NCBI GenBank assembly: GCA_037367405.1
Contig: JAZKJV010000157.1
Coordinates: 62,001 to 126,000, forward strand
DNA: 64,000 bases
DNA from: Ottelia alismoides
Taxonomy: Eukaryota; Streptophyta; Magnoliopsida; Alismatales; Hydrocharitaceae
Direction: 5' to 3'
The notes below the pieces were generated by a model that had not been told where the DNA came from, did not search any database, and worked only from the letters and a program-made list of their open reading frames with translations. Made by a program: the position numbers and the translations under genes. Position 1 is the stretch's first letter. Every line of letters starts with the position of its first letter. Below are positions 1 to 12,240 of the stretch, in pieces.

Positions 1-11
1 CAGCCTTATCA

Positions 12-3000
12 TTGGACGATCCATGGACCCGAGAAATCCTCACTCTTGAGGAGGACTTGGAATGCGCAGTCAGCTTATGCTCCGATGATTCTTGGGAGAC
101 AGATTCTCAGATGCAGGCGCATCTACTTGAGCAGTCACTCCAGACCGAACACGATCCGCTTAGCGCAGAACCGTTCGGCACATCACTGGGATCTCAACAA
201 GATGATGAGGACGGTAGCAGCTTCATAGAAGTACATTCCACCACCAGCATGGTATCTAAAGTGACAGATAAAGTGGACAGGTCAAAACCAGAACTCAAGC
301 CACTTCCTGCAGGCCTGAAGTATGCTTTCCTTGCAGGTGAAGAACAAATGTATCCGGTCATCATCAGCAGCAGGTTGAATTCGGATCAGGAATCTCAGCT
401 TCTCGAGGTTCTAGAAAAGAACCGCAAGGCACTTGGTTGGAGCGTATCATATCTCCGAGGGATAAATCCAGCCTTGTGTTCACACCATATCTATCTAGAA
501 GAAGATGCCAAGCCGTCCCGTGAATTTCAGAGAAGGCTGAATCCTAACCTTCGGGACGTCGTCATGAAAGAAATCACGAAATGGTGTGACGCAGGCTTCA
601 TCTATCCCATCTTCGACTCAAAATGGGTAAGCCCACTGCATGTAGTTCCCAAGAAATCTGGGCTTACCGTGGTTACAAATGATAAAGGAGAGGAGATTTC
701 CACTCGGGTACCAACATCCTGGCGGGTGTGTGTTGACTACCGCCGCCTCAATGCAGCAACCAAGAAGGACCACTTCCCCTTGCCATTTATCGATCAAGTT
801 CTGGAGAGATTATCAGGCAAGGAGTTCTTCTGCTTTCTGGATGGGTATTCCGGGTACAACCAGGTGGCGATCGCCCCTGAAGATCAAGAGAAGACTACCT
901 TCACTTGCCCGTTCGGCACGTACGCCTTCAAGAGAATGCCCTTTGGTTTGTGCAATGCACCTGCAACCTTCCAAAGATGCATGTTAGCAGTTTTCGCCGA
1001 GATGGTAGGCAGTTTTCTCGAGGTGTTCATGGACGACTTCTCTGTCTATGGTGATAGTTTCGATTCTTGTCTTGAGCACCTGGGCAGAGTGCTTCAGAAG
1101 TGTCGGGAAGTCAATCTAGTACTTTCATGGGAAAAGAGCCACTTTATGGTCACAGAAGGTATTGTGCTGGGCCACGCCGTTTCCAAACGTGGCATGTAAG
1201 TCGACCCGGCAAAGGTGGATGTCATTTCAAATCTTCAGCCACCTCAGTCAGTGAAGAATGTGAGGTCATTCCTGGGGCATGTGGGATTTTACAGGCGATT
1301 CATCAAGGATTTCAGCCACATTGCCCGACCTCTGACAGAACTTTTGTGCAAGGAGACTGAGTTCACTGTTGATCAGCCGGTTCTCCTTGCTTTCAACCAG
1401 TTGAAGGAGCTTATCACTCAGGCTCCAATCTTACAGCCGCCCGACTGGAATCTTCCCTTTGAGATAATGACCGATGCGTCAGACTTTGCAGTCGGGGCGG
1501 TTCTTGGGCAAAGGAAAGACAAAGCTCCCTATGCCATTCACTATGCCAGCAGAACATTAGATGAAGCACAGAGGAATTATACAGTGACAGAGGAAGAGTT
1601 GCCGGCTGTGGTTTTCGCCCTTGAGAAGTTCAGATCCTATTTGTTGGGATCAAAAGTCACAATTTTTACTGACCACTCTTCTATCCGGTACCTACAGCAG
1701 AAGAAGGATGCCAAGCCAAGACTGATTCGTTGGATCCTTCTCCTCCAGGAATTTGATTTGGAAATCAAGGACAAGCCTGGAGTCCAGAATGTCGTAGCAG
1801 ATCATCTCTCCAGAATAGAGCAGCATGAACCTCCTCTGAGCAATGCACCTATCACAGAAACCTTCCCTGACGAAGCCATCTTAGCAGTGGATTCTCTTCC
1901 TTGGTATGCTGATATAGTCAATTACCTCGCCTCTGGGGTAATACCTTCGGATGGGACGAAGAACCAAAAGAACAAATTCATGTCGACCATCCGCTTCTAC
2001 CAATGGGATGATCCTCTTTTCTTCATAGAAGGAGCTGATTGTATTTGGCGCAGATGCATTCCTCAGACGGAGCAGTCTAGTGTCTTCGAGCATTGTCACT
2101 CGCTCGAATCTGGTGGACACCACTCTGGAGATCGTACGGCAACCAAAGTACTTCAGTGTGGCTTCTGGTGGCCCACTTTATTCAAGGATGCAGCTGAGTT
2201 TGTCAAAAGATGCACTGACTGTCAAAGATTGAAAGGAACACTAACTGCCAAAGACTCAATGCCCATGAAAATCATTCAGATAGCAGACGTTTTCGATGCA
2301 TGGGGCATTGACTTCATGGGTCCTTTCCCTAACAGTCAAGGTTTTGAGCACATCCTTCTTGCCATCGATTACGTGGGTCGTTGGGTTGAAGCTATCCCCG
2401 CTCGAGCCGCCGACAGCCGAACAGTATGCCAGTTTCTGAAGAAGAACATCATTTCGCGGTTCGGGATACCGAAGATTCTCATATCAGACAGGGGTAGCCA
2501 CTTCATTAACAAAGAGGTCAAGAAGTTAACGAAGGAGTACGGCATCGACCATCGTGTCGCATCTCCTTATCATCCTCAGACCAATGGTATGGCGGAGCTA
2601 TCAAACAGAGAAATCAAGACTATCTTGCAGAAACTTGTTAGGCCAAATAGGAAAGACTGGTCTCAACTCTTGGACTCACTCCTATGGGCTTACCGAACCA
2701 CCTACAAGTCCCCCTTGGGCATGTCGCCCTATCGTCTTATGTATGGGAAGCCGTGCCATTTGCCCGTGGAATTAATTCACAAGTCTTTGTGGGCTATCAA
2801 CAGTTGTAATTTGGACTCACGCAAAAGTGGTCAGAAGAGAAAAGATGATCTGAACAGGCTCTTGGAATTCCGAGACTATGCATACGATAACACCTTGATG
2901 TACAAGGAGAAGGTGAAACGCTGGCACGACCGGCACATCAGACGAAAGACCTTTGACGTTGGACAGAAAGTGTGGTTATTTGATGCAAAGTTGCTGATAT

Positions 3001-3260
3001 TTCCAGGCAAAATAAAGAGTAAGTGGACAGGGCCATTTCGAGTTTGTGAAGTGCGTGACAATGGAAGCATTGCCATATCAGAATTGTCCCCTGACGCACA
3101 GCCCTTCGTCGTCAACGGCCAACTCCTGAAGCCTTACTTAGAACCAGATGCATTCTTGGCCATTGTTGACTCAATCCAGCTCGTACAACATGATGACACT
3201 TCCACAACCGCTGCAGCATCAGAAGATTCAGACGATGTACTCAAAGAACTGTTTATCTGA
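12..3260 (+). pseudogene. Athila-type pol (RT-RNase H-integrase) with one premature stop
   Basis: One reading frame spans this interval and is broken only by TAA at 1197-1199; the frame resumes unchanged and runs to TGA at 3258-3260. In order: linker from protease; reverse transcriptase with VCVDYRRLN near 723 and catalytic FMDD at 1027-1038; RNase H from about 1450 (TDAS motif) to 1830; HHCC zinc finger at about 2090-2240; integrase core with D at 2310, D at 2487 and E at 2595, giving the canonical 35-residue D-E spacing; and a GPF-type C-terminal module near 3030. In family terms this copies retroelement RNA to DNA and inserts it. The stop lies just after the RT palm and would remove RNase H and integrase, so the copy is presumed non-functional. 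The true start lies left of the window. Confidence 0.9.
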
Positions 3261-3344
3261 TTGTCTTCTTTTCTTCTTTTCTTCTTTTCCTTGTCTAATT
3301 TCTTTTTCTATCTGAAAGGTGCCGCCCTTGTAGACAGTTTTCTG

Positions 3345-3700
3345 TACTTAGGACGTACTTTGTCCTAAGTATAGGGGGGATGTGCACTTAGAGTTTTTCA
3401 TGTCAGTCCGATCCTCTCCATTGTCTCCTCTTCTTGTCTATACTTAGGAGTATCTTACCCTAAGTATAGTGGGAGACAATCTGAGTACGATCTGTGTATT
3501 CCCACCCTTGACCCTCCCTGCTTTCTGTATAGTCTGCAATACTTAGGATTACTTGATCCTAAGTATGGGGGACGGTCAACTTCTCATTCATTCATTTCCT
3601 TCATATTTATTCTTTAGATCTGTCTATACTCAGTACGAGTTATGTCTTTGCTTTTCCTTTCGATCTATGGGGACATAGCTCAAGCTAAGTATAGGAGGGT
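3345..3700 (+). repeat. Four diverged polypurine-tract-like hairpin units
   Basis: Units at about 3345-3380, 3440-3476, 3539-3574 and 3677-3700 share AAGTATAGGGGG-type G runs. The first three are preceded by short inverted sequence, ACTTAGGA pairing with TCCTAAGT. The same AAGTATAGGGGGG word recurs as the true polypurine tract directly before the 3' LTR at 6005-6017. Confidence 0.7.
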
Positions 3701-3840
3701 CGTATATACCATGTATATACTATAAGCCATAACTCATACTGAAAAATAAAACACCAATTCAATCTAAAGAGCAATAAGTAACTTTATAATAAAAGATGAT
3801 TGTGAGCTCCTCAGGCTCTTTGTACTTATACTGATTATTA

Positions 3841-4560
3841 AGTCAGAAAAATGTTTTGCGAAAGAAAGTTTTTGTGAAAAACCTTGTGAAAACTGTTTGA
3901 AAATAGTGTGTACAAGTATTCAACCTTTGAAAAATCAGTTTTACGTGTAAAATTTATTTTCTTTGCGTGAAATCAAAATGTGTCAAAATCAGTGTGCAAA
4001 TGATTGTAAAAATTTGATTGTCAAAATTGTTTTGAAAAACCTATCTATAATGTGTAAAACCTTGGTAAAATCATTTTCAAAGACGTGTACATATTTGCAA
4101 AATTATTTTGGGCTAGAGTTCTCAAAATTCTTTTGAAAAGGATTCTCGAACTAGGTCTGAGGAGTCTGCACAAAAATCTCTTATACAAAAATAAGCATAA
4201 TCCCAAATAAAGCTTATAAGAGCCAAAACCTTATTATACATCAAATACAGTTTTCTTCTTTTGTATATTCTGATTAATAAATCAGGTGAGATACATGTAC
4301 AGTATGATTTGAAAAATAGTGTGACCAGTTTTGAAAATTTTGATGTGAAATGATTTCAACCTGTGTGAAAATATTTGGATTGCAAAATTTTTCTTTGTGT
4401 GAAAGAAATGATTGGAAAAACCTATGTGCAAATGTTTTGAAAAGTGTTTGTCAAAATTATTGAGAAAAATGTATATATAGTGTGAAAGATCTTTGCAAAA
4501 ATAGTTTTCAAACGTGTGTAATTGATTGCAAAAATTATCGTGTATTATAGTTTGCAAAAC
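3841..4560 (+). repeat. AT-rich duplicated block with TGTGAAAA words
   Basis: The block at about 3960-4110 resembles 4420-4550 in order and wording: TTGTCAAAATT, then GTGTAAAA/GTGAAAG, then TTTTCAAA, then CGTGT. This indicates a diverged duplication with a period of roughly 440 bp. Non-coding. Confidence 0.45.
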
Positions 4561-6002
4561 TAAACCTGAAAAATAAGATCACTATTACAAATACTTGTAA
4601 ATCAGAAATAAAATACATAAAATTCTTCCTCAACAACCGAAATAAACTACTTCATTAAAACCGGTAGAGTCTTTAGAAGTCCATACAGTTTGTAAATAAG
4701 GCGGTACGCCCGTGTAAATAATTGTATGTACCTTTTTGTATATGTCAAGTTTTTATTTGCAAAAATTTCTTTGTGTAAAAGATTCTTTAATTCTTTTATA
4801 TTCTCTGTGAAAAAAAATTGCATCATTCATTGTGCATAGCATAAGCATACCATTCATATTCTTTTTGAGTGAGCTTGATGAATGAATCGGTCCAATAAAG
4901 TTTCAAATTGGAGCTTGGTTAGACCTTACCGCACCTAATTGCACTGGAACCTTATGGGAACTAGGTTTAAGGTACTTCAGGTCTATACAGACTTAATTCT
5001 TTGAGAAATCAGGGCTGGGTTCAAGTCACCTCAGTGGACTAACTAGAACTTTTCGAGACACACGTACGACTCTCGCCGGTCGTGACCTAACTTGGACACT
5101 TGCACCTTTCACTTGGCTCAACTCAGTTGGAGTGGTGACGGGGTTGGATTTGCCAGTCTGAGACGCACACGGGTGGAAACATTCATCCTCGTCTAGGGAG
5201 GGAAGTGCACCCCAACCTGGTCCAGTTTCAATGAAGTCGAATGACGGGAGAGTGTGGGTTGCAATAAAGCTTCAAAAGAGGGATAGTCTACTGGCTCAAG
5301 AGGAAAATTTCTTGTATATATGTTGCACCATGTAGATATGTTGTACAGATGCACTTGAAAAAAATGATGAATGCAAAAAGAACTCCAAAAAAAGTGGTGG
5401 GTCGGATTGAAAATTTAATAACCCCACCGGAGTGAATATAGTTCAACAAAGCAAAAGCTTATGGTATCCATGTTACATCTCATGAAGCTTGCAGCGGGAG
5501 ACTTAGCTACACTGGTTGAGCTCCCAAAATTCTATACCTCTTATTCCCCCTCTTCTTGAGCCGGTTGCACTTGAACTTAGAAGGGAATACCCCGCTCCTA
5601 GACGGTAGAGGGCTGGATTGGGGAATCATTGGGTTGTCATTCTCGAGAAGTCAGTCCCTTTGACATTTCAGTTGGGAAGAGCCACTATCACTTACACTGT
5701 ACAAGTCAGCTTCATAGTCATAAGGGTTTGTGTATGACGTAGGCTAGTTCTGACCTGGCTATTGAGGTGATTTGAACCACGTTCTGTGACTCTCGAAGGC
5801 TTTTGTGTTTTAGAGCTGGTTCCCGACTAGGTTCCACACACATCTACACTCAAGGTCTAGCAGGAGCTCCAAATTCTGATTTTTAAAGACATGCATTGCA
5901 CTGAAAGCACCCTTATTCACTCTATCCTTCTTTAATTTTCCTTTTTCTTTTCTTCATTCTTTTTGTACTTATTGCATATGTGTTTGCTAGGGACTAGCAA
6001 AG

Positions 6003-6017
6003 GCAAGTATAGGGGGG
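6003..6017 (+). other. Polypurine tract before the 3' LTR
   Basis: A purine run with six consecutive G residues lies immediately 5' of TGATGAATCTCC, where the 3' LTR begins. In LTR retrotransposons this tract primes plus-strand DNA synthesis. Confidence 0.7.
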
Positions 6018-7602
6018 TGATGAATCTCCATTTCATCACCTTTATTCTATCATTTTGGCCTCAAAAACCCCAGCAAATGCATGTAAATAGCATCAAATTG
6101 GACATAATAGCATTCACGATTCATTGTATTAATTACACATTAAATAAGGTGTTTAAGGCCAAAATTATAGAATAAAGGGAAGAAAAGAAAAAGGAGTAAA
6201 ATATTGCAAATATTTTATGACCCTAACCCCAAGACCAAGGCCAACATGGAATCGGTCGACAAGGAATAAAGTAGGGGGAGATAAGGGCCGGTACACAATA
6301 AATACCTCATTTATTCATTTATTTATGTATTTTTGACACCTATTTTGTACATAATTATTTATTCATCAAATAAAGTAACTTTGTTCATGAAGGTTGTAGA
6401 TAATAATGTAAATAAAATTACAAATTGAGTTTGTGTAAAAATAATACTCAGTGTACATTTTATACACAGAATAAAAAGCAAAAATCTGAACTTCACAGAC
6501 CCATATCTTGCAAATAAAGACTCCAAATCACCAAACTCACCTTTAATTGTAGATAGCTTTCCAAGAACTATTTAATAAAATTAGTTTCATAATTTTTGGA
6601 GTCCATCTGTGGAAGTTAGGTTTTTGGCCCACCTTGTATATAGGACTGATTAAAGTATTCATTTTATTCAATATTCATTATTTTTATAAATTTATATTTT
6701 CAGAATCTTGTTAATAATGTATATAATACATGTACATATTAAAAGTTCAAGAAAACCAAAAATAATTTGTAAAATAAAATAAGTCTATGAGCCACATAGA
6801 CAAAATACCTATGCTACCTATATGTATATATATAAAAAGGGATTTTATTCTTTTATTCTTTATTCATCTATATTTTTATCATAATGAATATAGTATGTAT
6901 AACTTATTAAAAATACAAATTCAAAATAAAAACAAGTAAAATTCATTAAATAAATAAAATGTATATAATATATAGGTAAAATACCTATAAGTATACTTAC
7001 AGATGCATATACCTATTTATTTAAAAATGTAAACAAACTCCTAAAAATTAAATAAAAATACCTTTATACTCACAAAAATAAATTATAAATTTATAAAATA
7101 AGCTAATAAAATAATAAAAGAAAATAAACAAATTAAAAATAAAATACACAAAAATACATGTAAATACATACATATACACATTATCAAATTAAAACCACAA
7201 TAAAACACTCCGAAAAATTCAATAAAAATCATAAATACTACATGAAAAATTACACATTTTTTATGTTTTAAGAAATTTCTAATAAAATCATTTACTATGG
7301 TAAATAAATCAATTTAGACTCAAATTTCCTGTTTTGTCTTCTAGCAGCTGACTTGGACCAATCACAGGCCGTCAACAGTTGACCGCTCGGTCAACTGCTC
7401 CCCCAGCCGCCCGATGTGACGTAGCCTGTCTCTTCGCCCGTCTTCTCCCATTTTTCCCGGGCACACCATCCATCAATCGAAGATGCTTCCTTCACAAGAG
7501 ATGAACTCTAATCATCACTTATGCCCGTCGATTCTTTGGATAAATCTGATACTCGTTGGATCATGTAATAATCGCCGGTCAATAAGGCTCCATGCCAATG
7601 TC

Positions 7603-7610
7603 TATAAATA
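7603..7610 (+). promoter_or_regulatory. TATA-like box in the Athila 3' LTR
   Basis: TATAAATA lies at the start of the GC-rich island of the LTR, where a U3 promoter would be expected, so transcription would start near 7630-7640. Position and sequence only. Confidence 0.4.
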
Positions 7611-8734
7611 AGTAGCTCCGCCTCCTTCCTCGAATTTGGCCAATTTCATTCCAACCAAAAGCCTTGATCTTGTTCCTGGACCGTTCCTCGTGACAGGGGG
7701 AGTGCTCCAACGCCTCGCATCGGCCGGAGGAAGGAGAATTTTGTCGCGGCGGAGCTCCGGCGTCCGTCCTGCTCCCTGGTGGCCCCCAGGTATAAGAGCT
7801 GTCCTTTTTATGCCTTTTAGTTAGTTTTTAATGTTAGTTTTTAATTCCAGTAGTCAATTTAGTCCTTAGTTGATCGGCTTAGCGTAAAATCAAAAAAACG
7901 AAGTTAGCCGGAGCTCCGCTCCGGTGACTTCTTCACTGTGAACCTGACCATATCCGACCGCCTTGTGCACCCCATTTCACACCCCATCATTTTCTCCATC
8001 GATCGCACCCATTTGCTCAACCCAGGACCCCTAGTCTTGGCGAATCGGGGCTGCCCCTCCGCCGTACGCCGGAGCCCCTCCGCCTCACTCCATTTTGCTG
8101 CCAAGCTTCAAAACCCAGGGTCGAGGAGGAAGCCCTCGCTCCCCCGGTTCTTCCTCTGCAGGTCAAACGAAGAATAGAGCCCATCTGGGCTCTAATCGAA
8201 CCAGGAAGAGGTTCCTGGAGGTCCGCTACTTCACCAACCTCGTCCGAGCGACTCGGACCTCCAGGAGCCATGATGAAACCATCAGTCGACACGGGAGGCT
8301 TCCAGCTATGTGCAGACCACCTCAGACGTGCCGGAGATCCCTGGAGGAGCCCAAGCTTCTCGATCGAAGCTCGCCAGGCGCGAGCTCCTTCCTTGTTCTT
8401 CCAGGGAGCTCCAGCATCGTCGGATCAGGAGGCCCGTCCCAGATCCCACAGGAGCCGTCCGATGAAGACACGCGCCAACGTCCGATCAGCCAGGAGCTTC
8501 TAATCCTAACCTTCATCGGCGAACCGGCGTCGACCGTCAGATGCTCGACACGTGGATAAGTGGCGCAACCAGCACCGCAGGATGAAGCGCCTTAGGGGGT
8601 AAATTTCAAACACCTCCCCCAGTTTTTTTTGTATTTACAGTTTAGTGCTAAAAATAAAAGGTTATGTTGTAAATAAATGGTATAATTTGCAGAAGGACCA
8701 CTGGAAGTTTATGTATTTACATTTTAGTCCCTCT

Positions 8735-8765
8735 GCGCCTCACGTGCAGACCCCACGTGAGGCGC
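8735..8765. repeat. Perfect 12-bp hairpin containing CACGTG
   Basis: GCGCCTCACGTG (8735-8746) and CACGTGAGGCGC (8754-8765) form a perfect stem around a 7-nt loop inside the LTR. Each arm holds the palindromic G-box core CACGTG. Confidence 0.75.
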
Positions 8766-9790
8766 GTGAAATTTGCATGTAAACCCAGCTGAGAGATATT
8801 TTAATTGCAACAATACCCCTGTCAGGCCATTTACTTTTGTATGCTTTGTCCATTTATTTTGTCCCTCATTCTAATTTGAAAAATCTTGCAAAAATGGATA
8901 TAAGCGTCTGTTAACATGCTCTCACACGCCATATTTTTGGATCTTAATTTTGTCGTATTTTTGCATTTATTAAAAATAAAAAACGTGTCTTTTATTTACT
9001 GTCTAGCTTATAAAATACCAAAAAAATTAAAAGACATCTAAAAATTCCAAAAGAATTCCCTAGTGTGTATTTTGACCTATTTTAGTGTCAGTCCAAAAAT
9101 CCCTAAAAATCTTAAAAGAAAAACCTTAAAAATTGAAAAATACATAAAAACTTCAAAAAAATATATAAAATTAAATAAAAATCAGAAAAATGTAAACTCA
9201 GTTCCTATTTCTTCTATCTTTTACTATCTTTATTAGAAAAATAGTGTGGAAAAGTTTTGTGGCTGTTTGCTATTTTTGATCCCTATTTTACTTACAGCCA
9301 GTACCTATTTCATTGTTTTCCCCTATTTCAGCATTTAAAAATACCAAAAACAATTTGAAAAATACCCAAAAATCACCCAAAAAGTAAAAAATTATGAAAA
9401 TACCAAAAAGACTTTATCTCTGAATTTTTGACTATTTTTTAGTATTTTTATAAATATGAAAGCACCCCTTTATATATATCCCCCTATTCTAAAGAAAATA
9501 ATATATATATAAAAGAAATCAAAAAAATATAAAATTCAAAAACCCACAAAAATAGGCTTCACACATGGATGACTCTGTGGTACATGCACATCTTAGGCTA
9601 TTGCACTTTTGTATTGCTCTCTGTGGTTCGACCTCTACATGCTTGTTCACTATACATTTTGTGGTAGAGTAATAAAGATTAATTCACACTTTTGAGCTTA
9701 ATTTATTCATTCTTTTATAGTGGGTTAATTGCTGATTAACACCGGTATTCTGCGAGCGGTCGCCTCGGCGACAACTTATTTATATTATTC

Positions 9791-12240
9791 ATGGTGACCC
9801 TTGTGGAATATCCCTGTTATCACCAACGTATGCTCCAACTATATCCCAATCAAATATATGATCTTCCCAGGCTGCAGGGTTATATAACATCATTAAGGAT
9901 AATGGTGAGAAGATATACACCAAAACGTCTCTCTAAAGTCAAAGGCAAGCGCTTGCAGCTCCCTAGCCCGCAAGAGTCAGACCTGGAGACTTAGGATGCA
10001 AGTCCACGGATTTGGGCTCTAACCTTAGTGTGTACGTCCTCACCCACTCGGTATGCTCTCCTGAAAATAACTGTTAATTTAAGTTTTTTTGGCCAATTTT
10101 AATTAGCAGTCCTGATTTAAGTTAGATCATCACTTGATCAAGTCAACCAAACATGACATATAACGATCAATCCCGATTTCTGTTTATCCTAAGTTGTAAA
10201 ACCGAGGGGAAGGGAGTCGAGAAAAACCGATGCAGTTGATAAAATCAACAATGCATGCCCATTCTAGAGAAACTTACAGTGATCCTTGTACTTTACATGC
10301 AAGATGCAATACATAATTGAATTTTTTATGCTAAATGAATGCAAGTTAGAGAAAATTGCACCTATCAAGAACTTCTGTTAGCCAGGAAGAGTTTGAATTT
10401 AATTTGACTAAGTAGAACATTCCATAGTGCATATTATTAAGGTGTGAAATGTGGTCCTAAATTACATAAGAACACGCAAATGATATTTGTCCTATGTAAA
10501 AATCTTTTAAGAGCCGTGAGTGCAGGTCTAACCTACGAGTCACTCAAGTCGCGCCTCACCCTCTACATGAGAGTGACACAGGTCTCAACACACCAGACAA
10601 ATAAATATTCAAAATATGGTTTACACATGCGAGAGCCCAAGTAGGAATCGCTGCAAATATGCAACTATTAAGATTAATTACATTAAATAAATAAAATTCA
10701 GAAATAAATCCTAAGTACTCTACACTCTCTCATGACTTGACTCGATCTTAATATTACATATATCCTTGAGTCGACTTATTTCCCGAAAAGCCATCCTTCA
10801 ATTCACCTATCCCAAAAAGCCGCTCTAGATGTGTCGGGTCCCTCGCACAAAAATTAAGATGATGTCCGAGAGAGATACACAAAATAAAATACAGAAATAA
10901 GAAAGAAAGATAAATGTAGGAAAATATAGAGTAATAATTACAAGAAACTCATGGTCAGACTACCTGAGGGATGCAAAAACCTAAATTCTAAATTGTTTAA
11001 AAATTATCCTAAGATGTGCCTCCACAGCAACGATGCCATCAGACAAACTTGAAAATAGTGTTGCTAATTCGTGAGAATTAATGATGTTATTCGTTGCAGG
11101 TGGGAAAATACATATTAATCAAAAAGACCACTTAATTAATGTTCATTAAAGGCATAAGCGGTCAAAATCATTTTACTCAGACAAGCCCAAGGTCGAAGTT
11201 AAGGAGGCCACCGTTTCCTTAAATAATTTTCAGATAATATAGATGTTATGTTTTCTAAGAATTTTTTTAGAACTTTTTTTGCAAACAATGATGAGATGTA
11301 AGTGCAAAAATGCCAAGTTTAAGGTTAAATTTGCCTAGAATGAAAAATCTAAATTAATGTGCAATTAGGCTAAAAAATTCAAAAGGTTAATTTTCCTTAA
11401 TTATTAATGCAATGACAAATCTAGAACTCTTTTTTTGTATGTTTATGGTGTAAAATGCATGCATGAAAAAATTAACACTTTTATGGGGGTTTTTGGAAAT
11501 TTCCATGCTAATGAAATGCAAAAATTATGAAAATTTGGCAGTAGGTTAAAAGTGATGAAATTAACCTAGTTTGTTTTTTGAAGCAAAATGAACGTTCTAT
11601 GAATAGAAACAAATAACATTGTGATTTTTAGTAAATTATATTAAATAAATAGCAAACCTAATTAAGTTCTTGAAATAAAATATTTTTAGTAAATTATATT
11701 TAATAAATAGCAAACCTAAATAATTTACTAAAATAAAATTATCCTAAATATGTCTAATCAAGATCTATTGAAAAAAATTATAACTCTTTAAAAATATTGA
11801 GTTTACATACCATTAAAAATCAATTACATCAATCTCAAAATAATTTATTTGAACTAAATATGTGTGCAAAAAAATGTGATTTTTGGGCATGTTCATAGAA
11901 TAGATAATCCTAGCAAATGTGACTTTTTTGGAATTTTTGGAGCTAAGATTAATTTAATATGAATTAAAGAATTAAAATTGGGTAAAGTATGCACAATTAC
12001 CTTAATTTACTATCAATAAATCAATCCAATCTCAAAAAATTATGAATAAATGATCACCAAAGAATCAATGATTCATCAACATGAATTTTTTATAATGATA
12101 AAATAATGACAAATGAGTGTTCAAATGCATGCTAAAATCTAGGGTCATGTATGCAATATCTTAAATAGAATTCAAAATGGATAGAATTGTGCCTAAGGGC
12201 ACTTTTAAAAATTCATTGACCTTCAAGGTAGTGCAAACAA
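9791..12240. other. AT-rich DNA without a recognisable gene
   Basis: Short open frames here (for example 9791-9994 and 10444-10644) match no family I know and have no supporting context. The only structure I see is the tandem duplication at 11624-11739. Confidence 0.5.
11624..11739. repeat. Tandem duplication, 58-bp unit, two copies
   Basis: A unit beginning ATTTTTAGTAAATTATATT and containing AATAGCAAACCTAA starts at 11624 and again at 11682, with few mismatches. Confidence 0.75.

Larger units (their letters stand above)
3261..6002 (+). other. Non-coding spacer between pol and 3' LTR of the Athila-like element
   Basis: No convincing frame is present. It contains polypurine-tract-like hairpins (3345-3700), an AT-rich stretch rich in TGTGAAAA-like words (3841-4560) and a moderately GC segment (4860-5900) without similarity I recognise. 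In related elements this position can hold an env-like ORF; here any such frame is absent or unrecognisable. Confidence 0.6.
1..9790 (+). mobile_element. Athila-like Ty3/gypsy LTR retrotransposon, 3' portion
   Basis: The window opens inside an element whose gag, protease and 5' LTR lie off the left edge. Visible in order are the pol frame (RT, RNase H, integrase), a 2.7-kb non-coding spacer, a polypurine tract and a long 3' LTR. Athila assignment rests on the RT with an FMDD box, the integrase and its C-terminal part, and a long spacer after pol where Athila elements often carry an env-like frame; none is readable here. The right end is uncertain because the 5' LTR is not available for comparison. 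It is degenerate: pol carries an in-frame stop. Confidence 0.8.
6018..9790 (+). repeat. Long 3' LTR of the Athila-like element
   Basis: The left boundary is set by the polypurine tract and a TG dinucleotide. The right boundary is a guess: TTATTCA at about 9785-9791 is the last CA-ending candidate, and a shorter LTR ending near 9741 (TGATTAACA) is possible. It holds an AT-rich first part, a GC-rich island (7330-8600) with a TATA-like box, and an AT-rich last part with AATAAA-like words. About 3.7 kb would be long for this class. Open frames in the GC island look fortuitous. Confidence 0.5.

Noticed and set aside
8017..8559. Overlapping frames on both strands in the Athila 3' LTR
   Set aside because: High GC reduces stop codons; several frames on both strands are open at once and none shows a domain.
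9720..9790. Primer binding site after the long LTR at GTCGCCTCGGCGAC
   Set aside because: It does not match a tRNA 3' end, and a 3' LTR should be followed by host DNA; it is only a short palindrome.
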